DNA of 35,633 nucleotides from NCBI GenBank assembly GCA_900553515.1, contig USDN01000026.1:1-35633 (forward strand), in the 5' to 3' direction. A program made the position numbers and the translations under genes. The stretch comes from an uncultured Blautia sp. (lineage in GTDB: Bacteria; Bacillota; Clostridia; Lachnospirales; Lachnospiraceae). Shown in pieces: positions 1 to 8,334 of this stretch (position 1 is the first letter of the stretch; every line of letters starts with the position of its first letter). The notes under the pieces are model-generated. The model worked only from the letters and a program-made list of their open reading frames with translations. It ran no database searches and was not told the DNA's origin.

Positions 1-396
1 AAGCGGTTTCGTTCTACTTTTTCTAATTGGGTTTACAGACATACTCTGCCCTTCTGTATTCTGTTTTGGAATCTGCGCCTGTGCATATTTCACAATTTCT
101 GATGCAAGCAGCGCTTTATCCGTCTGGTCCGAAGAATGATAACTTTGTGCGCGCTCTGCCATTCTGTCTACAATCAAACGAATAACGTCTCCCTGCAGCG
201 GATAAGCTCTTGCAATATCCAGTAATATTTTCATTGAAGAAATATCAGCCTCTTCTGTAAATTCATTATCAAAAAACTTTTTCCATTCTGAATATGCACT
301 TTTATTTTTTATCCGCATCAGTTCATACATGCGTTGTTCTAAATTTACTTCCTGCTTTTCTGCATAATTACTTTCATGATTTTCTGCATGCTCCAT
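1..396 (-). CDS. Hypothetical protein, N-terminal 132 residues (gene runs off the left edge)
   Basis: I do not recognise this protein. The frame is open from an ATG at 396 to the window edge. GGAGG at 406-410 lies 9 nt from this ATG; another in-frame ATG at 402 is only 3 nt from the site and so less likely. The product is charged and soluble-looking. It starts MEHAENHESNYAEKQ, has a Glu/Lys-rich stretch to about residue 50, then a probably helical part (DISSMKILLDIARAYPLQGD, residues 51-70), and turns basic near the edge (RKSRTK). No signal peptide or membrane segment is visible in this part. A near-consensus promoter at 441-469 suggests it is transcribed independently of the ABC transporter operon upstream. 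The function cannot be given without the rest of the gene. Confidence 0.75.
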   Translation of the reverse strand, partial: MEHAENHESNYAEKQEVNLEQRMYELMRIKNKSAYSEWKKFFDNEFTEEADISSMKILLDIARAYPLQGDVIRLIVDRMAERAQSYHSSDQTDKALLASEIVKYAQAQIPKQNTEGQSMSVNPIRKSRTKPL

Positions 397-440
397 ACAC
401 ATAATCCTCCTGCGTTTAAAACTCGCTTTTGTCTATATAG

Positions 441-469
441 ATTATATGTTATTTTCTATTACATTTCAA
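441..469 (-). promoter_or_regulatory. Predicted sigma-A promoter for the partial gene at the left edge
   Basis: On the minus strand a -35 TTGAAA (464-469) is followed by a 17-nt spacer and a perfect -10 TATAAT (441-446), about 45 nt ahead of the ATG at 396. The -35 box overlaps the TGA stop of the ABC ATPase gene (466-468). No terminator hairpin separates the two genes, so some readthrough from the transporter operon remains possible. Confidence 0.6.
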
Positions 470-1281
470 ATATTTCTATTTTGTGCAGACAACAAAATCC
501 GATCATTATCCAATTCTTTTCCACATCCCTGTTGGAATCTTTTCAATAAATCTTCTACCGTAAGTTTTTTCTTTTCTTCTGCTCCAATATCCAGCACGAT
601 TTTTCCTTCAGACATCATAAATGTCCGATTTCCAAGTTCTAATGCCTGCTGCATATTATGTGTGATCATCATACAGGTGATTTTTTCTCGTTCCACGATT
701 TCTTTCGTTAAATTTAATACCTTTTCTGCTGTTCCGGGATCCAGTGCCGCTGTGTGTTCATCCAATAATAATAACTTCGGTGTCACCATCGTCGCCATCA
801 AAAGCGTAAGCGCCTGCCTTTGTCCTCCGGAAAGCAGCCCCACCGGCTGATTCATCCGATTTTCCAATCCCATATCCAGCAATCTAACTTTTTCTTGAAA
901 ATATTTTTTATCCTTTTTGCTGATCCGACTAAACGAATTTCTACTTTTGGAAGAGCGCAGATATGCCAATGCAAGGTTTTCCTCGATTGTCATCCCCGGA
1001 GCAGTTCCACCCATCGGATCCTGAAACAGTCTTCCAATCTGACGGCTTCTCTTATGCTCCGGCAAAAATGTCATTTCTTTTCCATCTAATACGATGGACC
1101 CCTCATCTACATAAAATGTTCCGGCGATAGCATTAAACAATGTAGACTTTCCGGCTCCATTTGAACCAATGATCGTAACAAAATCCCCATCCTCTAATTT
1201 CATAGACAATCTGGAAATAGCTGTCTTTGCATTCACCGTTCCCGGATGAAATGTCTTGGATATATTTTTTAATTCTAACAT
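466..1281 (-). CDS. ABC transporter ATP-binding protein (TrpZ-like, probable tryptophan import)
   Basis: This is a 271-residue nucleotide-binding subunit. Visible motifs are Walker A GSNGAGKST (about 39-47), the signature LLSGGQRQAL, Walker B LLLLDEHTAALD, and the switch His in MMITHNMQQAL. The protein would sit on the cytoplasmic face and power the permease encoded just upstream. Permease stop and this ATG are only a few bases apart, and the ribosome binding site AAAGGAG lies inside the permease end, so translation is probably coupled. Order and type (substrate-binding protein, branched-chain-like permease, ATPase) match the TrpXYZ arrangement known from streptococci. Specificity is inferred mainly from the Trp T-box leader at 3385-3636. 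The ABC fold is certain; the substrate is an inference. Confidence 0.9.
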   Translation of the reverse strand: MLELKNISKTFHPGTVNAKTAISRLSMKLEDGDFVTIIGSNGAGKSTLFNAIAGTFYVDEGSIVLDGKEMTFLPEHKRSRQIGRLFQDPMGGTAPGMTIEENLALAYLRSSKSRNSFSRISKKDKKYFQEKVRLLDMGLENRMNQPVGLLSGGQRQALTLLMATMVTPKLLLLDEHTAALDPGTAEKVLNLTKEIVEREKITCMMITHNMQQALELGNRTFMMSEGKIVLDIGAEEKKKLTVEDLLKRFQQGCGKELDNDRILLSAQNRNI

Positions 1282-1282
1282 A

Positions 1283-2191
1283 TTACTCTACTCCTTTCCG
1301 GGATGCTGCAAATTTTCGTTTTTGAAATTGCATCTGCTTTTTCATTGTAGGAAATGCGATTGCCAATGCAACAACGATTGCAGTCAATAATTTTAATCCT
1401 TGCACCGGAACAATTTTTGTATAAAGTACAATTGCATAAATCAATCGATAAATCACCGAACCAATCACTGCAGCTATGACTCCTTTTGTGACTGTTCGAT
1501 GTCCAAGAACAGTCTCTCCGATAATCAAACAAGCAAGTCCGATTACTACAATTCCGGTTCCTCCATTAATATCAGCAGCATTTTGATACTGGCCAACCAT
1601 TGCTCCGGATAAAGCTGTCATTCCATTTGCAATACAAAGTCCTACTGTAATAGTAAATACCGGATTAATCGAAGAGGCTCTGACCATTTTCATATTATCC
1701 CCTGTTGCCCGAATAGAAAGTCCCATACGGGTTTTTAAAAATAATAAAAGAACGATTCCTACTACTGCAACAATGAAAAATGTAAGCAGGATGTCCGCAT
1801 ATCTTCCTCCTATTTTTGTCTTTCGAAATAGACTAAAAATCGTTTCTGTTTTCAAAAGACTTACATTGGAACTCCATCCCATAACCATTAAATTCACAGT
1901 ATAAAGTCCTGTATTGGTTACGATTCCTGCTAAAATAGAAGGAACTCCCAGCTTTGTCTGCAGAAGGGCTGTTCCCCCTCCTGCACATGCTCCTGACAAG
2001 AATGCAGCTGCAATTCCAAGATACGGATGCCCTGCTGCTGCCATTGTTACAGAAACAGCTGCTCCTAATATAAAACTTCCATCTGTTGTCAAATCTGCAA
2101 TATCTAAAATGCGATAACTCAAAAACAATGCCATCGCTACCAGTGCATATAAAAATCCCAATTCAAGTGCCGTCTGTATAATATAACTCAC
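1283..2191 (-). CDS. ABC transporter permease (TrpY-like)
   Basis: Hydrophobic integral membrane protein of about 302 residues with roughly eight or nine predicted membrane segments, including ALELGFLYALVAMALFLSY near the N terminus and the Gly/Ala-rich IVVIGLACLIIGETVLG. It resembles permeases paired with PF04392-type binding proteins (branched-chain amino acid permease-like fold). The longest frame starts with ATG at 2206, but that ATG has no ribosome binding site; its own ATGGAGG supplies GGAGG 8 nt before the GTG at 2191, which also leaves a start fitting the family. I therefore use GTG at 2191, giving VSYIIQTALELG (initiator read as Met). It forms the channel of the importer with the genes on either side. 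Confidence 0.88.
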   Translation of the reverse strand: MSYIIQTALELGFLYALVAMALFLSYRILDIADLTTDGSFILGAAVSVTMAAAGHPYLGIAAAFLSGACAGGGTALLQTKLGVPSILAGIVTNTGLYTVNLMVMGWSSNVSLLKTETIFSLFRKTKIGGRYADILLTFFIVAVVGIVLLLFLKTRMGLSIRATGDNMKMVRASSINPVFTITVGLCIANGMTALSGAMVGQYQNAADINGGTGIVVIGLACLIIGETVLGHRTVTKGVIAAVIGSVIYRLIYAIVLYTKIVPVQGLKLLTAIVVALAIAFPTMKKQMQFQKRKFAASRKGVE

Positions 2192-2246
2192 CGGAAATTC
2201 CTCCATTTTTCATTTATCATTTTTCATTTTTCTCATTTTCTTCTCG

Positions 2247-2333
2247 CTATTCTTCTGTCGTTTGTACTTCTACAATTTCTCCAAGATCCTTCAAAATCAT
2301 ATAATCCATTCCAAGTGTTTTGGCTGTTTCTGT
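2247..2333 (-). pseudogene. Orphaned C-terminal tail of the TrpX-like binding protein
   Basis: These 28 codons plus TAG follow the TAA of the substrate-binding gene without any frame change. The sequence TETAKTLGMDYMILKDLGEI is what this family carries at its C terminus (a TA..LG(I/M) helix followed by a short strand). There is no ribosome binding site or start codon that would make it a gene of its own. A single changed codon would restore a product of about 336 residues. Confidence 0.7.
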
Positions 2334-3257
2334 TTAAACTGTATTTACTCCCCCATCCATGAGATGATAATCTACCATCTCATCCATACCTTCTGTAATT
2401 GCACGATAAGCGAGATCTGCTGTTTCTGTTCCTAAGTCTGTATAATTAACACCACATGTAATATATGCTCCATTTCTTACAAAAGAATCTGCTCCTGTAT
2501 AATGTGGAATCCCTGCTTCTGCAAGTTTCTCATAGATTGCAAGCTCTGCCGCCATAATAACGTTGTCTGTTGGTGTGAAAATTGCATCTACGCCTTCTGC
2601 AATCAAGGAAGAGGCTGCTGCGATAACTTCATCATTTGTAGATGCTGTCTGCTCTACATATTCGATTTTAGCTTGATCTAAATATTGTTTTGCATCTTCA
2701 ATCGGCTTTTTCGAATTGACTTCAGACAATGAATAAAGAAGACCTACTTTTTTAATTTCCGGATTTTCTTTTTGCATCATTTCCAAAATAAACTTTGTAT
2801 TCAACGCATCGCTTGTTCCTGTAACATAATCAATTCCGGTAAGTTCTGCTGATTCCGGATCCGATACTGCTGCGTAAACGACCGGAATATCCATACCTTC
2901 CGCACAGGAAGTCATTACCTGAGCTGCCAGTGTAGCAACCGGAATAATTACATCTACTCCTTCTGCCACTGCCTGATCTCCGATCTGCTTTAACGTTGTC
3001 TGTTCGCCCTGACCGGAATAAATATCATATTCAATCTCTACATTCTTTTCTTCACTAATTTCTTCTAACTCTGCTGCAACGGCATTTGCAATTTCATCCA
3101 ATGATGGATGATCCATCTGCTTTACGATTGCAACCTTATAAGATTCTTCTGTATCTTTTCCATTAGACTCAGATCCTGCTTTTTCTGTGCTGCATCCTGT
3201 TACCATACCTACTGTCATTGCCATTCCCAACAATACTGCTAATACTCTTTTTTTCAT
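2334..3257 (-). CDS. ABC transporter substrate-binding lipoprotein (TrpX-like), C terminus cut by an in-frame stop
   Basis: The 307-residue product belongs to the PF04392 ABC substrate-binding family. It has a lipoprotein signal peptide with lipobox VTGC and the acylated Cys at residue 22, then a two-lobed periplasmic-binding fold (VAIVKQMDHPSLDEIANAV at the start of lobe 1; GVDVIIPVATLAAQ; GVDAIFTPTDNVIM). Transcription starts behind a T-box leader with a UGG specifier, so the ligand is probably tryptophan or a precursor. The frame stops at TAA 2334-2336 just after GGVNTV, but reads on in the same frame for 28 more codons to TAG 2247-2249 with family-like sequence (TETAKTLGMDYMILKDLGEI). The protein is thus probably truncated by a nonsense change or a sequencing error; folding and ligand binding may suffer. 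Confidence 0.88.
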   Translation of the reverse strand: MKKRVLAVLLGMAMTVGMVTGCSTEKAGSESNGKDTEESYKVAIVKQMDHPSLDEIANAVAAELEEISEEKNVEIEYDIYSGQGEQTTLKQIGDQAVAEGVDVIIPVATLAAQVMTSCAEGMDIPVVYAAVSDPESAELTGIDYVTGTSDALNTKFILEMMQKENPEIKKVGLLYSLSEVNSKKPIEDAKQYLDQAKIEYVEQTASTNDEVIAAASSLIAEGVDAIFTPTDNVIMAAELAIYEKLAEAGIPHYTGADSFVRNGAYITCGVNYTDLGTETADLAYRAITEGMDEMVDYHLMDGGVNTV

Positions 3258-3347
3258 GATTTTTCTCTCCTTTTTCTTAAATATATGTTCTCACTGATAC
3301 AAAGCTGCCAGGAAAGAGTTTGAAGAAAATACCTGATTGAAGGAAGT

Positions 3348-3380
3348 AAAAAAAGCGCCTCAAGCTAATGCTTGAGACGC
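3348..3380 (-). terminator. Intrinsic terminator of the T-box leader
   Basis: On the minus strand GCGTCTCAAGC and GCTTGAGGCGC pair around an ATTA loop (3355-3380, one G-U pair), followed by a run of T (3348-3354). It lies between the T-box sequence and the binding-protein gene, where a T-box terminator is expected. Confidence 0.85.
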
Positions 3381-3384
3381 TAAT

Positions 3385-3636
3385 AATATTTCACTATTAC
3401 TATCGTGGTACCACTCAAATTGACAAAAATGTCCACTTTCCACGTACTAACATACGCTCCTCATTTATAACGGGTTTGGTTCCCGTCAGCGCCTACTCTT
3501 TCTCATCCGGTCTTATGAACGGATTCAAATTTTCGGGCTGCCCTCAAAAGTCCATTCAGCAATAACCGCCATACAGCAATCCCACCACCTGCTGCTCTCT
3601 GTGATCTTGTTTAAAGCCTACTCGTCTTTCTCAACA
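3385..3636 (-). ncRNA. T-box riboswitch leader, specifier UGG (tryptophan)
   Basis: The minus strand shows the T-box hallmarks in order. The start of stem I has GAAAGACGAGTAGG (about 3617-3630). The specifier side reads GAATGGAC (3550-3557) with UGG at 3552-3554 followed by A. The T-box itself is AATTTGAGTGGTACCACG (3404-3421), with the UGG that pairs with the tRNA CCA end. The competing terminator follows at 3348-3380. Uncharged tRNA-Trp should stabilise the antiterminator and switch on the transporter operon. Class and position are well supported; the specifier was assigned by eye from the usual GAA-NNN-A context. Confidence 0.87.
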
Positions 3637-3658
3637 GTTTATATTTTTATTTTTTACT

Positions 3659-3687
3659 ACTTTACTACCTCAAAGTGTTTTTGTCAA
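3659..3687 (-). promoter_or_regulatory. Predicted promoter of the T-box/TrpXYZ-type operon
   Basis: A perfect -35 TTGACA (3682-3687), a 17-nt spacer and a -10 TAAAGT (3659-3664) on the minus strand. The start of transcription would fall near 3652, just before stem I of the T-box. The promoter begins 24 nt after the gyrA stop, and I see no terminator hairpin after gyrA. Confidence 0.65.
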
Positions 3688-3710
3688 TCTTTTTTTATTC
3701 TTTTTTTAAA

Positions 3711-6209
3711 TTATTCTACACTTTCTTCCGAATCTTCATCCACTTCCATTTCTTCGGATGTTTTTCGTACTTTTGCAATACTTACGACAGTTTCATTTTC
3801 TTTTAAGTTGATCACTTTTACACCGGATGTAATTCTTCCCAACTTGGAAATACTGTCACACGCCATACGAATGATGATTCCCTCACTATTAATCATCATG
3901 ATTTCATCATCTTCATTGACGGCTTTCATTCCCACTACGTTTCCGGTCTTCTCCGTAATCTTATAACATTTGACACCTTTTCCGCCGCGGTTCTGATTTG
4001 TAAATTCACCCATTGCAGTGCGTTTTCCCATACCTTTTTCCGATACGATCAACAGGCATTCTCCCTGTGTATGCACCTGCATTCCGATAACAACATCTCT
4101 GTCTGCCAGATTGATACCACGTACTCCCATAGACGTTCTTCCGGTAGAACGGACATCTTTTTCATCAAAGCGGATACATTGTCCATATTTTGTTACAAGA
4201 ATGATGTCCTTTTCATTGTCTGTAATCTTGACTTCAATTAACTGATCATCATCCCGAAGTGTAATTGCAGCAAGACCTTTCTTACGAACATTGACATATT
4301 CTCTAAGCGGAGTCTTTTTCACAAGTCCCTGCTCTGTTGCCATAAACAAATATTGATTGTCATCATATACCTTGATCGGAATCATCGCTGTAATCTTTTC
4401 TTCCGGCATAAGCTGCAGCATATTGATGATTGCAGTTCCTCTGGACGTTCTTCCTGCCTCCGGAATCTCATATCCTTTCAGACGATACACACGACCGGTA
4501 TTGGTAAAGAACATAATATAATCGTGTGTAGAAGTCATAAACAATTCCTGAATATAATCATCATCCAGTTTCTGCATTCCTTTGATTCCCTTACCTCCGC
4601 GATTCTGACTCTTGAACGTATCTACAGTCATTCGCTTGATATATCCGAGTTTTGTCATCGTAATCACAACATCCTGCTTCGGAATCATATCTTCCATGGT
4701 AATATCAAATTCATCAAATCCGATACTTGTTCTTCTGTCATCTCCGTATTTTTCAGAAATCTCCAGAATTTCTTCCCGTATCACACGGAGAAGAAGGCTT
4801 CTGTTCGCAAGAATTGCCTGTAATTTACGGATTTTTTCCATTAATTCTGCATATTCCGCTTCCAGTTTTTCTCTTTCCAGACCTGTAAGAGCACGAAGAC
4901 GCATGTCTACAATTGCCTGTGCCTGTACTTCTGTCAGTTCAAAGCGATCTATCAGTTCCTGTTTGGCAATCTGAACACTTCTGGAACCGCGAATGATACG
5001 AATCACTTCATCAATATTATCCAGCGCCTTGAGAAGTCCCTCTAAAATATGAGCTCTCTCCTGGGCTTTATTCAGGTCATACTGTGTCCTTCTTGTTACA
5101 ACATCCTCCTGATGTGCCAGATAATATTTCAGCATATCATGGATATTCAGCACCTTTGGTTCCAGACTTCCATTTGTCGATACCAGGCAGAGCATGATCA
5201 CACCAAAGGTATCCTGAAGCTGTGTATGCTTATAAAGCTGGTTCAGGACAACGTTTGCATTAGCATCTTTACGCAGATCAATACAGATACGCATTCCTTC
5301 GCGGCTTGAATGGTCGTTCAAATCTGTAATACCATCGATTTTTTTGTCACGGACAAGTTCCGCTATCTTTTCGATCAGACGGGCTTTATTTACCAGATAC
5401 GGAAGTTCTGTAACAATAATACGTGACTTTCCATTTGGAAGTGTCTCGATATTTGTCACCGCACGGACACGGATCTTGCCGCGGCCGGTACGATATGCTT
5501 CCTCAATTCCTCTCGTTCCCAGAATCGTAGCTCCTGTAGGAAAATCCGGACCCTTAACAATCTCCAGAATTTCTTCAATGGTGGTATCTCTCTGTTCTTC
5601 GATAATATTGTCGATAATCTTTACAACCGCCTGGATAACCTCACGAAGATTATGAGGCGGAATATTTGTAGCCATACCCACGGCAATACCGGAAGTCCCG
5701 TTTACAAGAAGATTGGGATAACGTGAAGGGAGCACAACCGGCTCTCGTTCTGTTTCGTCAAAGTTCGGCTGAAAATCAACGGTATTTTTATTAATATCTG
5801 CAAGCATCTCCATTGAGATCTTACTGAGACGGGCCTCTGTATATCGCATGGCAGCCGCCCCGTCGCCGTCCACAGAGCCAAAGTTCCCATGACCGTCAAC
5901 CAGAGGATATCTGGTAGACCAGTCCTGTGCCATATTTACAAGCGCTCCGTAAATAGAACTGTCTCCATGAGGGTGATACTTACCCATGGTATCACCTACG
6001 ATACGCGCGCATTTACGATGCGGCTTATCGGGTCCGTTATTTAACTCTATCATCGAGTACAGTACACGTCTCTGTACCGGTTTCAGTCCGTCCCGGACAT
6101 CCGGAAGGGCACGTGATGCAATAACACTCATGGCATAATCGATATAGGATTTTTCCATGGTCTTCTGCAGATCCACCTCATGGACTTTATCAAAAATATT
6201 GTCTTCCAT
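3711..6209 (-). CDS. gyrA: DNA gyrase subunit A
   Basis: 832 residues, normal for GyrA. The N-terminal breakage-reunion domain carries the family start YIDYAMSVIASRALPDVRDG and the active-site Tyr at residue 123 (MRYTEAR). The quinolone-resistance region is HGDSSIYGAL (81-90): Ser84 equals E. coli Ser83, but Gly88 stands where E. coli has Asp87. The C-terminal beta-pinwheel has a GyrA-box-like QNRGGKG in the first blade and a second QNRGGKG later. These boxes distinguish GyrA from ParC. The tail is acidic (EEMEVDEDSEESVE). The start has AGGAG overlapping the gyrB stop, so gyrB-gyrA are one operon. It acts with GyrB to introduce negative supercoils in an ATP-dependent way. Confidence 0.98.
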   Translation of the reverse strand: MEDNIFDKVHEVDLQKTMEKSYIDYAMSVIASRALPDVRDGLKPVQRRVLYSMIELNNGPDKPHRKCARIVGDTMGKYHPHGDSSIYGALVNMAQDWSTRYPLVDGHGNFGSVDGDGAAAMRYTEARLSKISMEMLADINKNTVDFQPNFDETEREPVVLPSRYPNLLVNGTSGIAVGMATNIPPHNLREVIQAVVKIIDNIIEEQRDTTIEEILEIVKGPDFPTGATILGTRGIEEAYRTGRGKIRVRAVTNIETLPNGKSRIIVTELPYLVNKARLIEKIAELVRDKKIDGITDLNDHSSREGMRICIDLRKDANANVVLNQLYKHTQLQDTFGVIMLCLVSTNGSLEPKVLNIHDMLKYYLAHQEDVVTRRTQYDLNKAQERAHILEGLLKALDNIDEVIRIIRGSRSVQIAKQELIDRFELTEVQAQAIVDMRLRALTGLEREKLEAEYAELMEKIRKLQAILANRSLLLRVIREEILEISEKYGDDRRTSIGFDEFDITMEDMIPKQDVVITMTKLGYIKRMTVDTFKSQNRGGKGIKGMQKLDDDYIQELFMTSTHDYIMFFTNTGRVYRLKGYEIPEAGRTSRGTAIINMLQLMPEEKITAMIPIKVYDDNQYLFMATEQGLVKKTPLREYVNVRKKGLAAITLRDDDQLIEVKITDNEKDIILVTKYGQCIRFDEKDVRSTGRTSMGVRGINLADRDVVIGMQVHTQGECLLIVSEKGMGKRTAMGEFTNQNRGGKGVKCYKITEKTGNVVGMKAVNEDDEIMMINSEGIIIRMACDSISKLGRITSGVKVINLKENETVVSIAKVRKTSEEMEVDEDSEESVE

Positions 6210-6220
6210 CTTTTATTCTC

Positions 6221-8146
6221 CTAGATATCCAGATTTTCTACAAATCTTGCATTTTCTTCGATGAATTCCCGCCTTGGCTCTACCTTGTCCCCCATAAGTG
6301 TGGTAAAGGTCAGATCAATCTCAGATGTTGCAGATTCATCCATGGTCACTCTCAGAAGAATTCTCTTCTCCGGATCCATAGTAGTTTCCCAAAGCTGCTC
6401 AGCATCCATCTCTCCAAGTCCTTTGTATCGCTGGATCTTATTGTTGTTATCACGACCGATCTCTTCCAGAATACGGTTCAATTCAGCATCATCATAGGCA
6501 TACCATACCTTTTTGTTCTTCTCAATCTTATAAAGAGGAGGCTGCGCCAGATATACATATCCCTGCTTGATCAGCTCCGGCATAAACCGATACAGGAAAG
6601 TAAGAAGAAGCGTTGCAATATGCGCTCCATCCACATCGGCATCTGTCATTATGATAATCTTGTGATAACGAAGCTTGCTGATATCAAAATCCTCATGGAT
6701 ACCAGTTCCAAAAGCAGTGATCATCGCCTTGATTTCTTTATTTCCGTAAATTTTATCCAGACGGGCCTTTTCTACATTCAGAATCTTGCCTCGAAGGGGA
6801 AGAATCGCCTGTGTAGCACGATTTCTTGCTGTCTTGGCAGAACCACCGGCAGAATCTCCCTCTACGATATAGATCTCGCAATTTTTGGGATCTTTATCTG
6901 AACAATCCGCCAGCTTACCTGGCAGGGACATTCCGTCCAGAGCTGATTTTCTTCTTGTAAGATCTCGGGCCTTACGGGCTGCCTCTCTGGCTCTCTGTGC
7001 AAGAACAGATTTCTCCACTGTAGATTTCGCAACCGTAGGATTCTGTTCCAGGAAAATCTCCAGCTGTTTGCTGACAACCGAATCAACAGCACCTCTTGCC
7101 TCACTGTTTCCCAGTTTCTGCTTCGTCTGACCTTCAAACTGAGGTTCCTCGATCTTAACACTGACAATAGCGGTCAGACCTTCACGAATATCATCACCGC
7201 TTAAATTCGGTTCACTGTCCTTCAGAAGCTTGTTCTTTCTGGCATAATCATTAAAAGTTTTCGTCAGAGCATTACGGAATCCCATGATATGAGTTCCGCC
7301 CTCTGGTGTATTGATATTATTTACAAAACCATAGGTATTCTCTGTGTAAGAATCATTATGCTGCATGGCAACCTCGACCATAACACCGTCTTTTTCTCCT
7401 TCACAGTAGATTACCTCCGGATAAAGAGCTTCTTTGCTTCTGTTCAGATAAGTAACAAATTCCTGGATACCGCCTTCGTAATGGAAAGTTTTCTCTTTCT
7501 TGGAATCCTCTCTGTCATCTCTCAGAACAATCTTCAGACCTTTGGTAAGAAAAGCCATTTCCCGAAGACGCTGTTTCAGGATGTCATAATCATAGACTGT
7601 TTCCTCAAAAATTTCTTTATCAGGAAGAAACGTAACCGTTGTTCCCGTATATTCCGGGGCACAGTCTCCCACGATCTTCAGAGGATAAATCGTATGACCT
7701 CTCTCATATCTCTGTTTATATTCTTTTCCCTCTTTGTAGATGGAAACCTCCAGCCATTCAGACAGAGCATTTACAACCGATGCGCCAACTCCATGAAGAC
7801 CTCCGGATACCTTGTATCCCCCGCCGCCAAATTTACCACCGGCATGCAGGATCGTAAATACCACCTCAACTGCCGGGATACCGGCTTTATGATTAATTCC
7901 TACCGGGATACCTCTTCCGTTATCTATGACTGTAATTGAATTGTCAGGATTAATGACTACCTGAATTTCTGTACAAAATCCGGCAAGTGCTTCATCCACT
8001 GCGTTATCAACGATTTCATACACAAGATGATGCAGGCCTCTGCTTGACGTACTTCCAATGTACATACCTGGTCTTTTTCTTACAGCTTCCAGTCCTTCCA
8101 AAATCTGAATTTGGTCCGCTCCGTACTCTGTATTCTCTCCGCCCAT
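6221..8146 (-). CDS. gyrB: DNA gyrase subunit B
   Basis: 641 residues, normal for a Gram-positive GyrB. The GHKL ATPase domain shows YEIVDNAVDEALAG, DNGRGIPVG and GGLHGVGASVVNALS. The transducer domain follows, then the TOPRIM domain with EGDSAGGSAK, PLRGKILNVEKAR and the metal-binding MTDADVDGAHI. The C terminus has the usual RYKGLGEM and GDKVEPRREFIEENA. The start has GGAGG 6 nt upstream. A promoter at 8238-8266 drives it. Unlike in many bacteria, dnaA, dnaN and recF are not next to it; rsmI lies upstream. Confidence 0.98.
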   Translation of the reverse strand: MGGENTEYGADQIQILEGLEAVRKRPGMYIGSTSSRGLHHLVYEIVDNAVDEALAGFCTEIQVVINPDNSITVIDNGRGIPVGINHKAGIPAVEVVFTILHAGGKFGGGGYKVSGGLHGVGASVVNALSEWLEVSIYKEGKEYKQRYERGHTIYPLKIVGDCAPEYTGTTVTFLPDKEIFEETVYDYDILKQRLREMAFLTKGLKIVLRDDREDSKKEKTFHYEGGIQEFVTYLNRSKEALYPEVIYCEGEKDGVMVEVAMQHNDSYTENTYGFVNNINTPEGGTHIMGFRNALTKTFNDYARKNKLLKDSEPNLSGDDIREGLTAIVSVKIEEPQFEGQTKQKLGNSEARGAVDSVVSKQLEIFLEQNPTVAKSTVEKSVLAQRAREAARKARDLTRRKSALDGMSLPGKLADCSDKDPKNCEIYIVEGDSAGGSAKTARNRATQAILPLRGKILNVEKARLDKIYGNKEIKAMITAFGTGIHEDFDISKLRYHKIIIMTDADVDGAHIATLLLTFLYRFMPELIKQGYVYLAQPPLYKIEKNKKVWYAYDDAELNRILEEIGRDNNNKIQRYKGLGEMDAEQLWETTMDPEKRILLRVTMDESATSEIDLTFTTLMGDKVEPRREFIEENARFVENLDI

Positions 8147-8237
8147 TTCGTCCTCCTGTCATTTTAGATTTATAGCATCAACAGGCCTGCAGAAAACCCC
8201 TGCAACCTCTGATAAATAGACATAGTAATACTAATCT

Positions 8238-8266
8238 ATTATAGCACAAAATAGGGCTGCTTTCCA
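8238..8266 (-). promoter_or_regulatory. Predicted promoter of gyrB-gyrA
   Basis: A perfect -10 TATAAT (8238-8243) with a 17-nt spacer to TGGAAA (8261-8266, 4 of 6 matches to the -35 consensus) on the minus strand. It leaves a leader of about 85 nt before the gyrB ATG. It lies directly after the rsmI terminator. Confidence 0.55.
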
Positions 8267-8280
8267 TTCATTTTCAGAAA

Positions 8281-8329
8281 AATATAGAAAACTTCCCGGC
8301 AGTCAGAATCTTTCTGACTGTCGGGAAGT
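8281..8329 (-). terminator. Terminator after rsmI
   Basis: A 16-bp stem, ACTTCCCGACAGTCAG with CTGACTGCCGGGAAGT (8291-8329, one G-U pair), a 7-nt loop, and the T-rich TTTCTATATT on the minus strand. The plus strand has GTTTTTA on the other side, so it could also work in the opposite direction, though no plus-strand gene is seen. Confidence 0.75.
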
Positions 8330-8334
8330 CGTTT

